Source: Sipunculus nudus
Lineage: Eukaryota > Annelida > Sipuncula > Golfingiida > Sipunculidae
Direction of reading: 5' to 3'
Assembly: GCA_026874595.1 (NCBI GenBank)
Contig: CM049317.1
Coordinates: forward strand, 42,746,401 to 42,810,400
DNA length: 64,000 bases
In this document: piece after piece, positions 41,018-53,607 of the stretch
How the letters are laid out: every line of letters begins with the position of its first letter
How positions within the stretch are numbered: position 1 is the first letter of the stretch
Made by a program: the position numbers and the translations under genes
The notes under the pieces: model-generated
What the model saw: only the letters and a program-made list of their open reading frames with translations
Told to the model about the DNA's origin: nothing
Databases searched by the model: none

Positions 41018-43265
41018 TTTCAAATTTTTACGATTTTTTTCTCTATTTTTGAGACCTTTAAAGATGTGGTTATCAGTCAACAGGGTACAAATCGTAACAA
41101 CTGGACCTAGAATCTTAATTCTTGTCATGCAAGGAGGCCCATGAAAAGTGTCTGTGGAAACCTGAAATTACGTCTCTGTTTCCCATATCCTTCAAGCTAT
41201 AAGACTCCGAAGTATCCCTCAGAATAATGAAAAATTTGATACAAAAGCTCAAGTATCTGAACAACTAATGCAGAGATCACCATGATTCTTTGCATGGATA
41301 TTGATTATGGAGTGTTTCATCAGTTTTCGCAGACTGGTGGCGTCACCTGTATTTATTTTACTTTTACAAATTTTTTTCTCCATTTTTGAGACCTTGAGAT
41401 GCGGTCATCTGTTAACAGGGCACAAATCGTTACATCTGGACCTAGAACCTTCTCTCTTGACGAGCAGGGAGCTCCATGAAAAGTCTCCGTGGAAACCTGA
41501 AATTACGTCTGTGTTACCCATAAATTCTGAGCTATGGGGCTCCGAAGTACCCCCAAGAATAATGGAAAATTTGATACAAAAGCTCAAGTATCTGAACAAC
41601 TTATGCATTGATCACCATGATTCTTTGCATAGATATTGATCATGGAGTGTTTCATCAGTTTCTGCAGACTGGTGGCGCTACCTATATTTTTTTCGATTTT
41701 TCACGATTTTTTTTCTCAATTTTTTTTCCTGAAAATATGCGTTCATCTGTTAACAGGGCACAAATTGTAACGACTGGACCTAGAATCTTCTCTCTTGACA
41801 TGCAGGGAAGCCCATGAAAAGTCTCCATGGAAACCTGATGTTAGGTCTCTGTTACCCATAAACTCTTGAGCTTTTGGGCTCTGAAGTACCCCCCTCCCCG
41901 AATAATTGAAAATTTGATACAAATCTCAAGTATCTGAACAACTATTGCATTGATCACCATGATTCTTTGCATGGATATTGATCATTGAATGTTTCATCAG
42001 TTTCTGCAGTCTGGTGGTGCCACCTGTATTTTTCGATTTTTACGAATTTTTTTCTTCATTTTTGAGACCTCTTAAGATGTGGTCATCTATTAAAATTGCA
42101 CAAATTGTAACGGCTGGACCCAGAATCTTCTCTCTTGACATGCAGGGAGTCCCATGAAAAGGCTCTGTGTTCTCTGTTACCAATAAACTCTGACTTATTG
42201 GGCTCTGAAGTACCCCCAAGAATAATGGAAAATTTGAAACAAAAGCTCAAGTATCTGAACAACTATTGCACTGATCACCATGATTCTTTGCATGAATATT
42301 GATCATGGAATGTTTCATCAGTTTCTGCAGTCTAGTGCTGCCACCTGTAATTTTCGATTTTTACGAATTTTTTCCTCAATTTTTGAGACCTCTTAAGATG
42401 CGTTCATCTGTTAACAGGGCACAAATCCTAACCACTGGACCTGGAATTTTCTTACTTGACATCCAGGGAGATCCATGAAAGTCTCATGCGAAACCTGAAA
42501 TTAGGTCTCCATTACCCATATTCCCCAAGCTATGGGGCTCAGAAATATCCCCCAGAATAATTAAAAATACGATATAAAGCTCAATTATCTGAACAGCTAA
42601 TGCATTTATCACCATGATTCTTTGAATGCATATTGATCATTGAGTCTTTCATTAGATCCTGCAGACTGGTGGCGGCACCTGGATTTTTTTAAAGTTTAAC
42701 CCTTTTTTCTCTATTTTTGAGACCTTTACAGATGCGGTCATCCGTTAACAAGGCACAAATTGTAACGATTGGTCCTAGAATCTTCTTACTTAATATCCAG
42801 GGAGGGCTGTGAAAAATATCCTTGGAAACTTGAAATTAGGTCTCTGTTACCCATATTTTCTGAGCTATGGGGCTTATAAGCACCTCTCAGAATAACTGAA
42901 AATTTTAAACCAAAGTAGGGCACAAATCATAACCATTGGGCCCAGAATCTTCTAACTTGATATCATGAGAGTTCCTCAAAAGTTCTCCCCAGAAACCTGA
43001 AATTTGGTCATTGTGACCTATATTCTCAGGATTTTTGGGTATGTTTGAGCACCCCAGAAATAATGTATAATACACACAAATTGCCTGATTCCTCAGGAAA
43101 GGCTGGTTTGATTGTCATCAAATCTGTTGTGCTTATGGGTCTTGATGAACTTAAGCTAATATACATGAACAATGATGCCACCTACATTATCGTAATTAGT
43201 TGCCTGTGCAAGAACATATTGTCAACATGTCAGTCGGCTGAGCGTCATGACCCACGGGTCATTTG
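41018..43265 (+). mobile_element. HINE family-3 array, about 333-bp units, 5' truncated
   Basis: Units contain ACAGGGCACAAATCGTAAC, CCTAGAATCTTCTCTCTTGA, TTGATCACCATGATTCTTTG CATG and CTGCAGACTGGTGGCGCCAC-like sites. The sites lie at 41341, 41676, 42018, 42339 and 42673 (spacings 335, 342, 321, 334). It ends CAGTCGGCTGAGCGTCATGA CCCACGGGTCATTTG|TT at 43265. No head is seen. Confidence 0.78.
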
Positions 43266-43945
43266 TTGTAGAATAAATTAATGCCCTTTTCTGAGGAGTG
43301 TTTTGCCTTATTGGCCTGATATTGTATATCCATAGATCATGGACTCCTCCATCCTGTACTCAGGACTGGTGGCGCCATCTGCAATCGTTTTGTCGTGGTG
43401 TCCATCTAGATGTGTGCTTTTGGTGAATATTGCTCATATTTCCGGAGTGGTTCAAGGTATTGGTCTGAAATTTGGTATGTCCATACATCTTGGAAAATGT
43501 TCTCGAAAACCAGACAGGTGGTGCCACCTACCTCTCTGTTTCTGTAAAATAAATTAATACTCTTTTCTTAGGAGTGTTTTGCCCTTTTGGCCTGAAATTG
43601 TGCATATCCATAGATCTTGGACTCCATCTTGTACTCAAGACTGGTGGCGCCATCTGCAATTGTTTTGCCGTGGCGTCCATCTGTACCTGTGCTTTGGGTA
43701 AAAATTGCTTATATCTCCGGAGTGGTTCAAGGTATTGGTCTTAAATTTGGCATGTCTATCCATCATGGAAAATTTTCTCATAAACCAGACAGGTGGTGCC
43801 ACCTACGTTTCCTTAAAATAAATATTTATTGCTCTTTTCCTAAGAGTGATTCACCATATTGGCCCCCATATTCGGTGAAAAATATTGTTTCTCAAGTTGA
43901 TAGATGGAACTTCATGGAAGATACCATAGTCGCTTGCTAAGTGTC
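43266..43945 (+). mobile_element. Helitron-like palindrome array without recognised ends (copy 1)
   Basis: Two dimeric units with palindrome centres at 43373, 43522, 43648 and 43797 (gaps 149, 126, 149). The text between them (GGAGTGGTTCAAGGTATTGG TCTGAAATTTGGCATGTCC) is related to Helitron D (59240-59350). It ends near ACCATAGTCGCTTGCTAAGT GTCAG, shared with 48008-48035. Confidence 0.7.
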
Positions 43946-44800
43946 AGAATATGCTGCTGAAGAAGGGGGGGGGGGGGGTAATTGTCCGGGAATACTATGG
44001 CACCTAGTTGCACATGCCACAACCATTCTGTGATCGTGGTCTATCCGCATATACCAACACAACAGAAAAAGAAATACACGTAGTACAAAACAGCGACGTA
44101 TCTGAACAAAGCAGCTAATAAGAATGCCACACCTTGTTCCATATTAACGGGTATAATGTCGACCAATATTTCAGATACATAGTTTATTAGATTACATAGA
44201 CCACATAGGATGAAATATAACGCACTTATGGGTACCATTGATTCCTATTTGAACTACAGAGAAGGCCTGTAAAAGTATGTCAGAATTAGTACTTTTAAGT
44301 TTGTCCAATTTTGAGCATGACACTTTTTTTTCTTCTGTATGCACTGTTGATTTGATTTTCACAGCATGTATACATAAGGAATCGATCTATAAATAAATCA
44401 GATTTGACAATAAAAACAACAAAAATTGGGAGATTTATCAACTTTTTCGGAGGTGAGGTAAAGGGGGGCTCTATTGTATTCATTTGCCTAGTCAAGCTCC
44501 AGACAACCCCCTTCTAGTGACTTGAGGTGGCTTACTTAAGCAGGGTTTCTAATTAGTAATGCTGTACACCTACTGTCACAGGGGTACAGTTAATTGTATC
44601 CCCAGACAAAGTCGGGAAACTATGGTTTCACGACGGTCCCGCCGCCGCCGCAGAAAAATCTTGTGAGCGGGATAACTCAAAAAATATTTCACTGATCTTT
44701 TTCAAACTTTACATTTTTATAGATATAGGTAAGAGGACAAAGCCTATTCAAACTGGGGTCATGACCTTTGCCAGGAGAGTGACTTTGACCTTGAATAGGT
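43946..44800. other. G-run, HINE family-1 fragment, unassigned parts
   Basis: A poly-G run at 43965-43978 followed by TAATTGTCC. 44285-44610 is a decayed family-1 body piece (GAGCATGACACTTTTTTTTC ... GTCAAGCTCCAGACAACCCC, compare 35520-35790). 44620-44800 holds a (CCG)n patch and GACCTTTGCCAGGAGAGTGA, shared with 46025-46050. Confidence 0.45.
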
Positions 44801-44803
44801 CAA

Positions 44804-45748
44804 TTTTTAGCTCAGCTGACTGTAAGTCATCTGAGCTATAGCGATCACTCTTTGTCCGTCCGGCCATCAAGCCGTCTGTCCGTCAACAAGGCACAAATCG
44901 TAACCACTGGACCTGGAATCTTCTCACTTTACATCCAGAGAGGTCCATGACAAATCACCTTGGAAACCTGGAATTAGGACTCTGTTACCCATATTCTTCA
45001 AGCTATGCGGCTCCGAAGTACCCCCAAGAATAATGAAAAATTTGATACACAAGCTCAAATATCTGAAAAACTAATGCATTGATCACCATGATTCTTTACA
45101 TGGATATTAATCAAGGAGTGTTTCAACAGTTTCTGCAGACTGGTGGCGCTACCTGCATTTTTTTCTATTTTTTACTTTTTTTTTCTCTCTCTATTTTTGA
45201 GACCTCAAAAGATGCTGTCATCTGTTAACAGGGCACAAATCGTAACCGCTGGACCTGGAATCTTCTCACTTTACATCCAGAGAGATCCATGAAAAGTCTT
45301 CTTGGAAACTTGGAATTAGGTCTCTCTTACCCATATTGTCCGAACTATGGGGCTCAGAAATAACCCCCCCCCCCCCAGAATAATTGAAAATTTGATAACA
45401 ATGTAAGGCACAAATCATAACCATGGGGCCCAGAATCTTTAGACTTGACATCCTGAGAGTTCCTCAAAAGTTTTCCCAAGAAACCTGAAATTGGGTCACA
45501 GTGACCTATATTCTCAGAGTTTTGGGGTATGTTTAAGCACCAAAGAAATAATGCAAAGTACACACAAATTGCCAGATTCCTCGTGAAAGGCTGGTTGGAT
45601 TGTCATTAAATTTGTTGTGCTTACGGGTCTTGATAACCTTAAGCTAATATGCATGAACAATGATGCCACCTATCTTAATTGGTTGTCTGAGCAAGGACAT
45701 ATTATCAACATGTCAGTCGGCTGAGTGTCATGCCAGATGGGTCACTTG
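44804..45748 (+). mobile_element. HINE family-3, complete with both ends
   Basis: Head TTTTTAGCTCAGCTGACTGT AAGTCATCTGAGCTATAGCG; GTCCGTCC tract; two GGCACAAATCGTAACC units; one CTGGTGGCGCTACCTGC site at about 45141. End GTCAGTCGGCTGAGTGTCAT GCCAGATGGGTCACTTG|TT. 945 bp, no coding. Confidence 0.78.
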
Positions 45749-46089
45749 TTGCTGAAAGTAACACAAATTCTTAAATATCTCAAAAAGGCTTGCATGGACT
45801 GGTCCAAAAATCAAGGTGACCGAAGATCTTGGATAGCCTTGTGATATGCCGGAAACTGGTGGCGCCACCTATTATCCTTTTCTTGTTTTTACGCCTTTTA
45901 ATACCCCCATAACTGCCACTTGACAGTACCGTGAGCACTATAAGTCAAAAACTTATGGACAGCTTTCTTTCATATTATGAACATGTAGAGAGATGGGTTA
46001 TGGGATGAGGTCTATTTAAATTTGGGTCAAGACCTTTACCATGAGAGTGGCCTTGACCTTTAATATTTCCATATTTGGTGAAAATCACA
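45749..46089 (+). repeat. Repeat fragment with one palindrome site
   Basis: Contains CTGGTGGCGCCACCTATTAT at 45857-45876 and TTGGGTCAAGACCTTTACCA TGAGAGTGGCC, related to 44757-44785. No ends are recognised. Confidence 0.45.
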
Positions 46090-47289
46090 GACCTTTTATG
46101 ATATCTCCAGTGGTCATAGCTATATGGATTTCAAACGTGACTTATGTATGGCCCACCACTAAAGTAAGAACCCTATAGGTTCTAGGGTCATGAGGTCAAA
46201 GGTCAAAGTCACTGGACACACATCTTTAAAGAAATTGTTGATGCATTTTATGCCAAACTTTTCATCCCAGGTCTTCCATCTTGAACATATAGCTCATTTG
46301 TCAATAGTGGATGATCCATATCAATTTTGGGGTCATAAAGACAAAGGTCAAGGCCACAGGAGCTATCTGTCAAAAAATTAGTTTCCGGATGATAATTCCA
46401 GTTTTTTATGTATTGATTTCAAACTTGACTTATATATGTCTTATTAAAAAGGCAAGATCCCAATTTTGTGGTCACGAGGTCAAGGTCAAGGTCACAAGAC
46501 ACACCTTTAAAAAGATTGTTGATGCATTTTCAGCCAAACTTTTCATTTCAGACCTTTTATCTTGTACATACAGTTCACCAGCCAATAGAGGAAGAACTTA
46601 ATCCATTTTGAGGGCACAAGGTCAAGGGTGAAGGTCACAGGAGCCATCTGTCAAAAAATTAGGTTCCGGGATGATAATTCCAGCTTGGATTGATATATGG
46701 ATTTCAAACTTGACTTATATGTGGCCCATCAATAAAGCAAGACCTCTATTGTTTTTGAGGTCATGAAGTCAAAGGTCAAGGTCACAGGACACATTTTGAA
46801 AAGATTGTTGATGCATTTTCAGCCAAACTTTTCTTTTTAGACCTTTTATCTGGAACATATAGTTTACCTGCCAATAGAGAAAGACTCCTATCCATTTTTA
46901 GGTCAAAAGGTCAAAGGTGAAGATCACAGGAGCCATCTGTCCAAAAATTCATTTCTTGATGATTACTCCAGCTTGGAATGATATATGGGTATCAAACTTG
47001 ACTTTCTTATGGCCCATCAATAAAACAAGATTCCTATTGATTTTGAGGTCATGAGGTCAAAGGTCAAGGTCACAGGACAAACATCTTTGAAAAGATTGTG
47101 GATGCATTTTCAGCCAAACTTTTCATCTCAGACCTTTTATCTTGCACATATAGTTCACCTGCTAATAGAGAAAGACTCCTATCCATTTTTAGGTCACAAG
47201 CTCAAAGGTGAAGGTCACAGGAGCCATCTGTCCAAAAATTCATTTCCTGATGATAACTCCAGCTTCGATTGATATATGGGTCTCAAACT
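46090..47289 (+). repeat. Tandem array, about 290-bp units rich in AGGTCA direct repeats
   Basis: Four units, measured at GATGCATTTT (46240, 46521, 46810, 47101). Each carries GAGGTCAAAGGTCAAGGTCAC or a variant, AGCCAAACTTTTCATCTCAG ACC, and CACCTGCCAATAGAG. Perfect AGGTCA-A-AGGTCA copies lie at 46193-46205 and 47054-47066. The array belongs to the HINE-3-type elements (compare 34560-34950 and 36841-37080). Confidence 0.75.
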
Positions 47290-48010
47290 TGACATATATT
47301 TCCATCCATCTTTTAAAGTTTTCTCATAAACCATACAGGTGGCGCCACATACCTTCCCGTTTTTGAAGAATAAATTAATATCCTTTTCTTGAGGAGTGAT
47401 TTCCCCTATTGGCCTGAAAATGTGCATATCCATAGATCTTGGACTCCTACATTTTTAACTCAAGACTGGTGGCGCCATCAGCAATCGTTTTAGCGTGGCA
47501 TGTGCTTTGGGTGAAAATTGCTCATATCTCCGGATTGGTTCAAGGTATTGGTCTGAAATATGGCATGTCCATCCATCTTCGAAAGTTTTCTCGTAAACCA
47601 GACAGGTGGCGGCACCTACCTTCCCGTTTCCGTAAAATATATTAATGCTCTTTTCTGAGGAGTGTTTTGCACTATTGGCCTGAAATTGTGCATATCCATA
47701 GATCGTAGACTCCTCCATCTTGTACTCAAGACTGGTGGCGCCATCTGCTATCGCTTTGCCGTGGTGTCCATCTGTACATATGCTTTTGGTGAAAATTGCC
47801 CATATCTCTGGAGTGGTTCAAGGTATTGGTCTTTAATTTGCCATGTCTATCCATCTTGGAAAATTCTCCTGAAAACCATACAGGTGGCGCAACCTACCTT
47901 CCTGTTTCTGTAAAATAAATTTATGATCTTTTCTCAAGAGAGATTCAACATATTGGCCCCCATATTTGGTGAAAAATATTGTTTCTCAAGTTGATAGATG
48001 GATGAAACCA
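47290..48010 (+). mobile_element. Helitron-like palindrome array without recognised ends (copy 2)
   Basis: Palindrome centres at 47343, 47473, 47610, 47739 and 47888 (gaps 130, 137, 129, 149). The 137 gap is explained by a 12-base loss after the third site's partner text. The 3' boundary text CATAGTCGCTTGCTAAGTGT matches 43930-43950. Confidence 0.72.
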
Positions 48011-48129
48011 TAGTCGCTTGCTAAGTGTCAGTATATGCTGCTGAAGATGGGGGCGGGGGGCTATTCTTAAAGGGGGGGGGGTTATTGTCTGGGGATACTG
48101 TGGCACCGCAGGTGAAATATCTATCCGAT

Positions 48130-49195
48130 TTTTGTTAGAGACAATGAAAGCTGCATGAGATTGGTCTTGTGGCCATTAGTAAGCCTATTTCAAACTGAGG
48201 ACTGCACTGGTCTTCTTCTGCAAAACTGTTGTTTCAACTTCTGTAACATTGCACAAAAATGATTCTTAGGAGGCCTTTGTTCAAGTTTACTTGAATGATT
48301 TTCGGCAGAATTATTGGACCTTTACCAATGAAAGAACTACATCTTTTATAATTCTAAACATTTTGATAAATCAATTTTATGGATGTCAGCTTGAAAAAAA
48401 GCATTGTAGCCAAAATATTTCAGTTAACAAATTTACCAGCAGGCCAAGATTTTGTCACACTGCCAACTATTTCAGATTTAGCAACAGACCAACGGTCAGT
48501 CTGGATCTATTTATAGCTTTTGCAGATTGCCAACTGTGTCAGATTATGCAACAAGTCAAGAGTTCATTCAGTGCAGCCAGTTAGAGGTCAAGAGTTCACT
48601 CAGTGCAGCCATGTGCAGGTCAAGAGTTCACTCAGTGGAGTAGCTGCAGCGAGCAATTCGTTCCGGTTCACTCGGGGCGGCTGTCTTCCTCACATAAGCT
48701 TGGTCAGCCCAGTGCACCTAACTCAAGAGAAGTTTGATATATTGGCTCGATAATTTGTCCTGTCGATGCATCTTTGATGGCTTTTTCGTTCACAAGACTG
48801 ATGGCGCCACCTACAATGACTTTTGCACAGTGTATGTGCCTTTTTATTTCTCGGGAGGGATTTGATATATCATCCTGAAAGTGCGCACATTTATATATAT
48901 TGGATAGCTTTGACGTAACAACCACCTACTATAATTGTTTCACAGTGAATGTCCCTGCTTATTTCTTATGAGGGGTTTGATATATCAGCCTGAAATTGAG
49001 CATATGTATACATCTTGGATAGCTACATCGTATACAAGAATTGCCGCCACCTACAATCATTTGTGTGTTGTGAGCACCCATGCCAGTATTTCAGCAGTGA
49101 TCATTTTGTTTTTATTTCTTGTACAAAATGTGTTGTACACCGCCTACAACTGGAAATATTGGTTCCATCGAAATACGGGGGGTTGGTACGTATAG
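48130..49195 (+). mobile_element. HINE family-2 body, both ends missing
   Basis: Colinear with 39715-40890: CAAACTGAGGACTGCACTGG, GGATCTATTTATAGCTTTTG CAG, CAAGAGTTCACTCAGTGCAG, then GATGGCGCCACCTACAATGA (48801). It lacks the AGGCCTGTAGGCCT terminus. Confidence 0.72.
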
Positions 49196-50509
49196 TGGCA
49201 GTGCGTAATTTGTTTTCATGACACTTTTTATCGACTTAAACCAAGTCAGCTTTACACAGCGTATTTAAGCGATTCCGACCTGGTATACACTGGTATTTAC
49301 TGCCGAGAATATTCCACTGAATTTATAGGTGTCGACAAGAATAAATACTTTTTCAACTATTAAGATTATCTCAGAAGCTTGGTTTTGGTAACATTGGTGA
49401 CGCATTTAAAAGCGCTTCAAAAATGAAAGCATGGAGCGTGATTAGGCTTGACATTAGTTTCAAACTGTACCCCTTCACACCATCACTTGGTGCCTTCATG
49501 CTAGACAAGAAATATGTGCCAAAACGTATTTGAACAGTTGTGTTCAACCAGAGGTAGACTCACCGTATACCCAGTTGTTCCGCTTGTGGCAAGCGGTAAT
49601 ATTTTTACGTAGCTTGACAGCACTGATAGTGTTAACCTTTATAAGTGATAATGTAACGTTTATCAGAACCGGTGATCGGCCTTAATCATAATGGACGAAT
49701 CGGGAACATTTATTTATAAAACAATAACAGTAGAAATAAGTATAGTTTGCATTTGCTAAAATATTACAAAATTCAGTTGAGCGCCCCGTGACCAGTGGGT
49801 CCCTTATGTTAAAGTCAGGTATTCTTCTACATTTTCTGTAAATTTTGACTCTTCTGGCTTAGTCTGTGTACATATTTATTAACTGTAAATTATAATTCTT
49901 GTTAAGAAAGTTCGCATAGTGTCTTGGCGGATGTATGGGCTTGTTCATCTATAAGCTGTAAGTGAATGCGGTACATGCCAAATTTTGACAAACACAAAAG
50001 AAAAACATGTAACCCAAGGTGGTAGGTTGCATATATACGGAAGTTGTAAGGTCACTGGTTGCAAACGCCCTTTGCAAAACTCTGGTTCGTTGGACTTGCT
50101 GCCAGATGGCCTTGTTGAATGTGTATGGATCATTTTAGCGCCCCACATGAACATGGATACATACAAAACGAACAGCCTCTGTGCGATGGCATCGACTTTT
50201 TTGCCTCCTTTTATAAAAGATTCGAGGGATTATAATCATATAGTTATCAGATGTCAGATATCGGAATAGACCCCTCTACGAATGTCACTAGCTGAATTTG
50301 AAATTCTGTAATAAGTCCATTAATAGTATAAATTTATACTGAAGTTCCACTCTCTCGTTACCTGATGTTCAGATGTTAATTTCCAGTCAGCATGCCAGGT
50401 TTGATCCAAATCAGTCATAACCCTTTAGTCTATAATAATGTGAATGAGAATTACAGATGTAAATTTCACTACTACACATCCCATCACCAAAAAAAATCCG
50501 TAATATAAG
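49196..50509. other. Mostly unassigned; HINE-1 tail at about 49730-49810; dispersed repeat at 50005-50222
   Basis: 49196-49730 shows nothing recognisable. At 49780-49810 ATTCAGTTGAGCGCCCCGTG ACCAGTGGGTCCCTTA is a decayed family-1 terminus. 50005-50222 pairs with the repeat in RPL23 intron 4 (19818-19975). Confidence 0.5.
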
Positions 50510-51990
50510 CTGGAATTGTTCAAGTACTGAGTGGACTCTTGACCTGTTGCATAATCTTACACAGTTGGCAGTCTGCCAAAGCTTTAAATAGATCCACCTG
50601 ACCTTTGGCTTGTTGCCAAATCTGAGATAAAACACAATTTGTTTCCCTGTTGGTAAATCTTTTTACACATACTAATTGACTGCCTACAATACTTTTTTTT
50701 CAAGCTGACAAAAATTTAAAGATAAAATCCTTTCATTGTTAAAGGTACAATAACTCTGCCAAAATCATTTCAGTAAACTTGAACAAAAGCCTCCTAAGAA
50801 TCATTTTTGGGCAACGTCACAGATGTTTTGCAGAAGAAGACTATTGCAGCCCTCAGTTTGAAATAAGCTTACTAATGGCCACAATACCCACTTCAGCTAT
50901 CTGTGACTCTACCAAAATTCAATAAACACAACCAATTCTTATACATTTGAAAGAATCCTACCCTAGGATAATTCTTGTGAAATTTAAATGATTCAGCTTA
51001 ACAGTTTCATCATAAAACATTTTTAAGTTGAAAGAGGCTAATATTATGAGGTTTTTGCCCGTAAAAAACAGGTCTATATGTAGTTGGCTCTACAAAAACT
51101 GCAAGTTCAAATATGAGTCACGAATCCAACATTTGCACAAACTCTGGTGATGCTAGCTCCTGTAGTTTCTGAGATATGTTATGTTAGTACGCTTACTTGG
51201 CCAAATGACTAAGTTCAAATTCCTGTAACTCTGCAAAAATTCATCAAACCCGAACCATTTGAACAAACCAGAGAGAGCTCATCTCTGGAATCATTTCTTT
51301 GAAACATTAAACGATTTGGATGAATGATTTCAGAGAAGATTTTCTAAGGTTTATTAACTTTTCCCCGTAAAATGTAAGTTAATGCAAATGGCGCAACAAA
51401 AACCACAATCCCACAACATTTGATATGTGACAGAGTTTTGCATAAAATTTGGAGATGCTAGTTCCCGCCATTTCTGAGAAATTATGGGTAAATGAACAGA
51501 TGACCCTCGTACAAAAAAGGTTGATGTACCTCAGTTTCAAATATGAGTCATGTGACCAACATCTGCATAAAATTTGGTGATGAAAGGTCAAGCTGTTTCT
51601 GATATTGTTAATTTAGTATCCTTTTTTTAGCCAAATGAAGTTTAGCTTCCTGTAACTCGGCCAAAATTCCCAGAACTGGAATCATTCGAACAAACTTGAG
51701 AGAGATGGTTTCAGAGATTATTTCTGTGAAATATTGAACAATATAGCTGGACAGTTTCGGAGAAGAAGATTTTAAAAGTTTTTTTGTAGATTTTTACTTA
51801 TAATATCTAAGTTAGTGCAGAAAGCAAAAAAAAATAAGCAAAATCCGATGAAGCTGTTTAGATGACTGATTATTTGCATAACATTTGGTGATGCAAGCTC
51901 CAACCGTTTTTGAGATAGCATTGGTTAACGTACGGACAAAAGCGGACGGACGACGCTGGGCCATTGCAGAAGCTCACAGGTTCGCTAAAA
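50510..51990 (-). mobile_element. HINE family-2 copy, minus strand, 3' truncated
   Basis: Read on the minus strand from 51990: TTTTAGCGAACCTGTGAGCT TCTGCAATGGCCCAGCG with a CCGTCCG tract. The body includes the GAAACTGTCC...CAAATGG modules and ends near the GGTCAAGAGTCCACTCAGTA module at 50527. The subterminal motif GCGAACCTGTG is intact. Confidence 0.75.
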
Positions 51991-52984
51991 TGTTGCTTTT
52001 ATTTAGTGATTGGGATACCAAACTTGAAAGCGGATATTATAAAATTGAAGTTATGGTCGAATTTGTAGGCTTACTTTATGAAAAACAAATATATACATGA
52101 GTATATGTTGCTGAAGTACCATCAACGTCATATTTCGCCATTTAACAGGCGATACTTCGCCATATCTTGTCGTTTATTGCCACCGCCAAGAGGGTATACG
52201 TTGATTCCCGTTCGCATGTGTGCGTGTGTATGTGTTTAATCAAAACATTACTCGGGCAATCAAGAAATCAAGAACGGAATCCCTTCGAGAATGGGCCAGT
52301 GAAGAATCGATCAGGTTTTGGTTTAAATATGCCCGATCGAACATGGGAATATGGGCCGAATAAGTGAATGCAAACACCTGTTGGGGAGCATATGCTCCAA
52401 TGAACATGTGGGCCAATAAGCGAATGAAAACACAGGCTGCGGAGTACCCCACATTAAGGACCGCCCACATGGCGGAGTGTTGCATTCGTGAGAATACATA
52501 TTTCTAGTCGTAGCGTATATTATTTATATGAAGACGAGGCATAGTACAGAATGCTTCTTTGTAAATTCTAACGATCTATCCGCATCACCATCTCTGAACA
52601 GCGTCATTGCTCGCGGACACCCTCCCTTAATGACATTATTGGGTGAAGCATATTCTTAATCATATCCTTTGATTTCCCAGACTGAACGTCGAAAAAATCA
52701 GTCACCTTGTAAGACAGAGCTACCTACCATCCCTCTTAACTCTAAGTGGACTGACCTATTAATAAGCAACCCCTATTGTGAAGTAGAGTAGGGAAAGTGG
52801 TGCGAAAACGTCACTTATTTTCTGATGCCTGATGTTGGCATTGCAGTCCACGTCTGGGACGGCACTTGGTCAAGTCACTTTGTCGTGCTAAGTGGTTAAT
52901 CGACATACAGGGAAAACTATCACGATTGTTCAAGCTCCCTGACCATCACGTTTAACTAATAGACTGGCAGCATATTTTTTGTCC
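51991..52984. other. Unassigned sequence
   Basis: Short frames (51885-52100, 52167-52367, 52240-52485 minus) show no domain. GGGCCAGTGAAGAATCG ... ATGGGCCGAATAAG and GTGGGCCAATAAGCGAATG at 52290-52430 form weak direct repeats. Confidence 0.3.
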
Positions 52985-53607
52985 TTATAGTAATAACAAC
53001 CATTCAAAATGAAATATGACAAGGTTAAAAGGGAATTGTTTAAATACAAGATAAGACAGTTTATTATTTTATATTGTAAAAAAAGGAGCTAAAGAAAGAA
53101 GATCAAAAGAAGAGAGGCTAAAACAAAAACTGCAGATATTGTAAGAAACATTAGACACATCCGAAGTATGCTAAAGTCAAGCTTTAGACGATGAAATAAC
53201 TTCATTTAAGAATCAGCTAGCAGATATTGATAATTATAAACTAAATAAATTATATTTAACTCTAAAAGCATTCGCAAAAAAAGCCCAGGAAATGATGGCA
53301 TATCTGCAGAATTTTATCAAAAGTGTTGTCCCCTTTTCGGCCCAACTATGGTAGCATCATTAAATAAATCATTTAAAAAAGGCGAATTGTCGTCTTCTCA
53401 AAATCAGGCAATATTAACATTAATTGACAAGATAAAGGATAGAACATTATTAAAAAATTGGAGGCCTATATCTGTATTAAATGTAGATGACAAAATTATA
53501 TCAAAAACATTAGCATTAAGACTAAAAAAGATAATGCCAGAAGTTCTTATTCTGGATATATTCAGGGAAGGTATATAGGAGAAAATATAAGAATTTTATC
53601 AGACCTC
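52985..53607 (+). pseudogene. Tx1/L1-like LINE, pre-RT linker and RT start (broken)
   Basis: After a lysine/glutamate-rich linker with stops (KYDKVKRELFKYKIRQF), the frame near 53278 reads KSPGNDGISAEFYQ, the first reverse transcriptase block. 53348-53578 then gives NQAILTLIDKIKDRTLLKNW RPISVLNVDDKIISKTLALR LKK. A one-base shift near 53560 leads to SGYIQGRYIGENIRILSDL, ending at 53607. The catalytic F/YADD block is not present. It abuts the T tail of the opposite LINE copy. Confidence 0.85.

Noticed and set aside
52240-52485. Two overlapping short frames at 52.2-52.5 kb
   Set aside because: No domain, no splice context and no similarity I can name.
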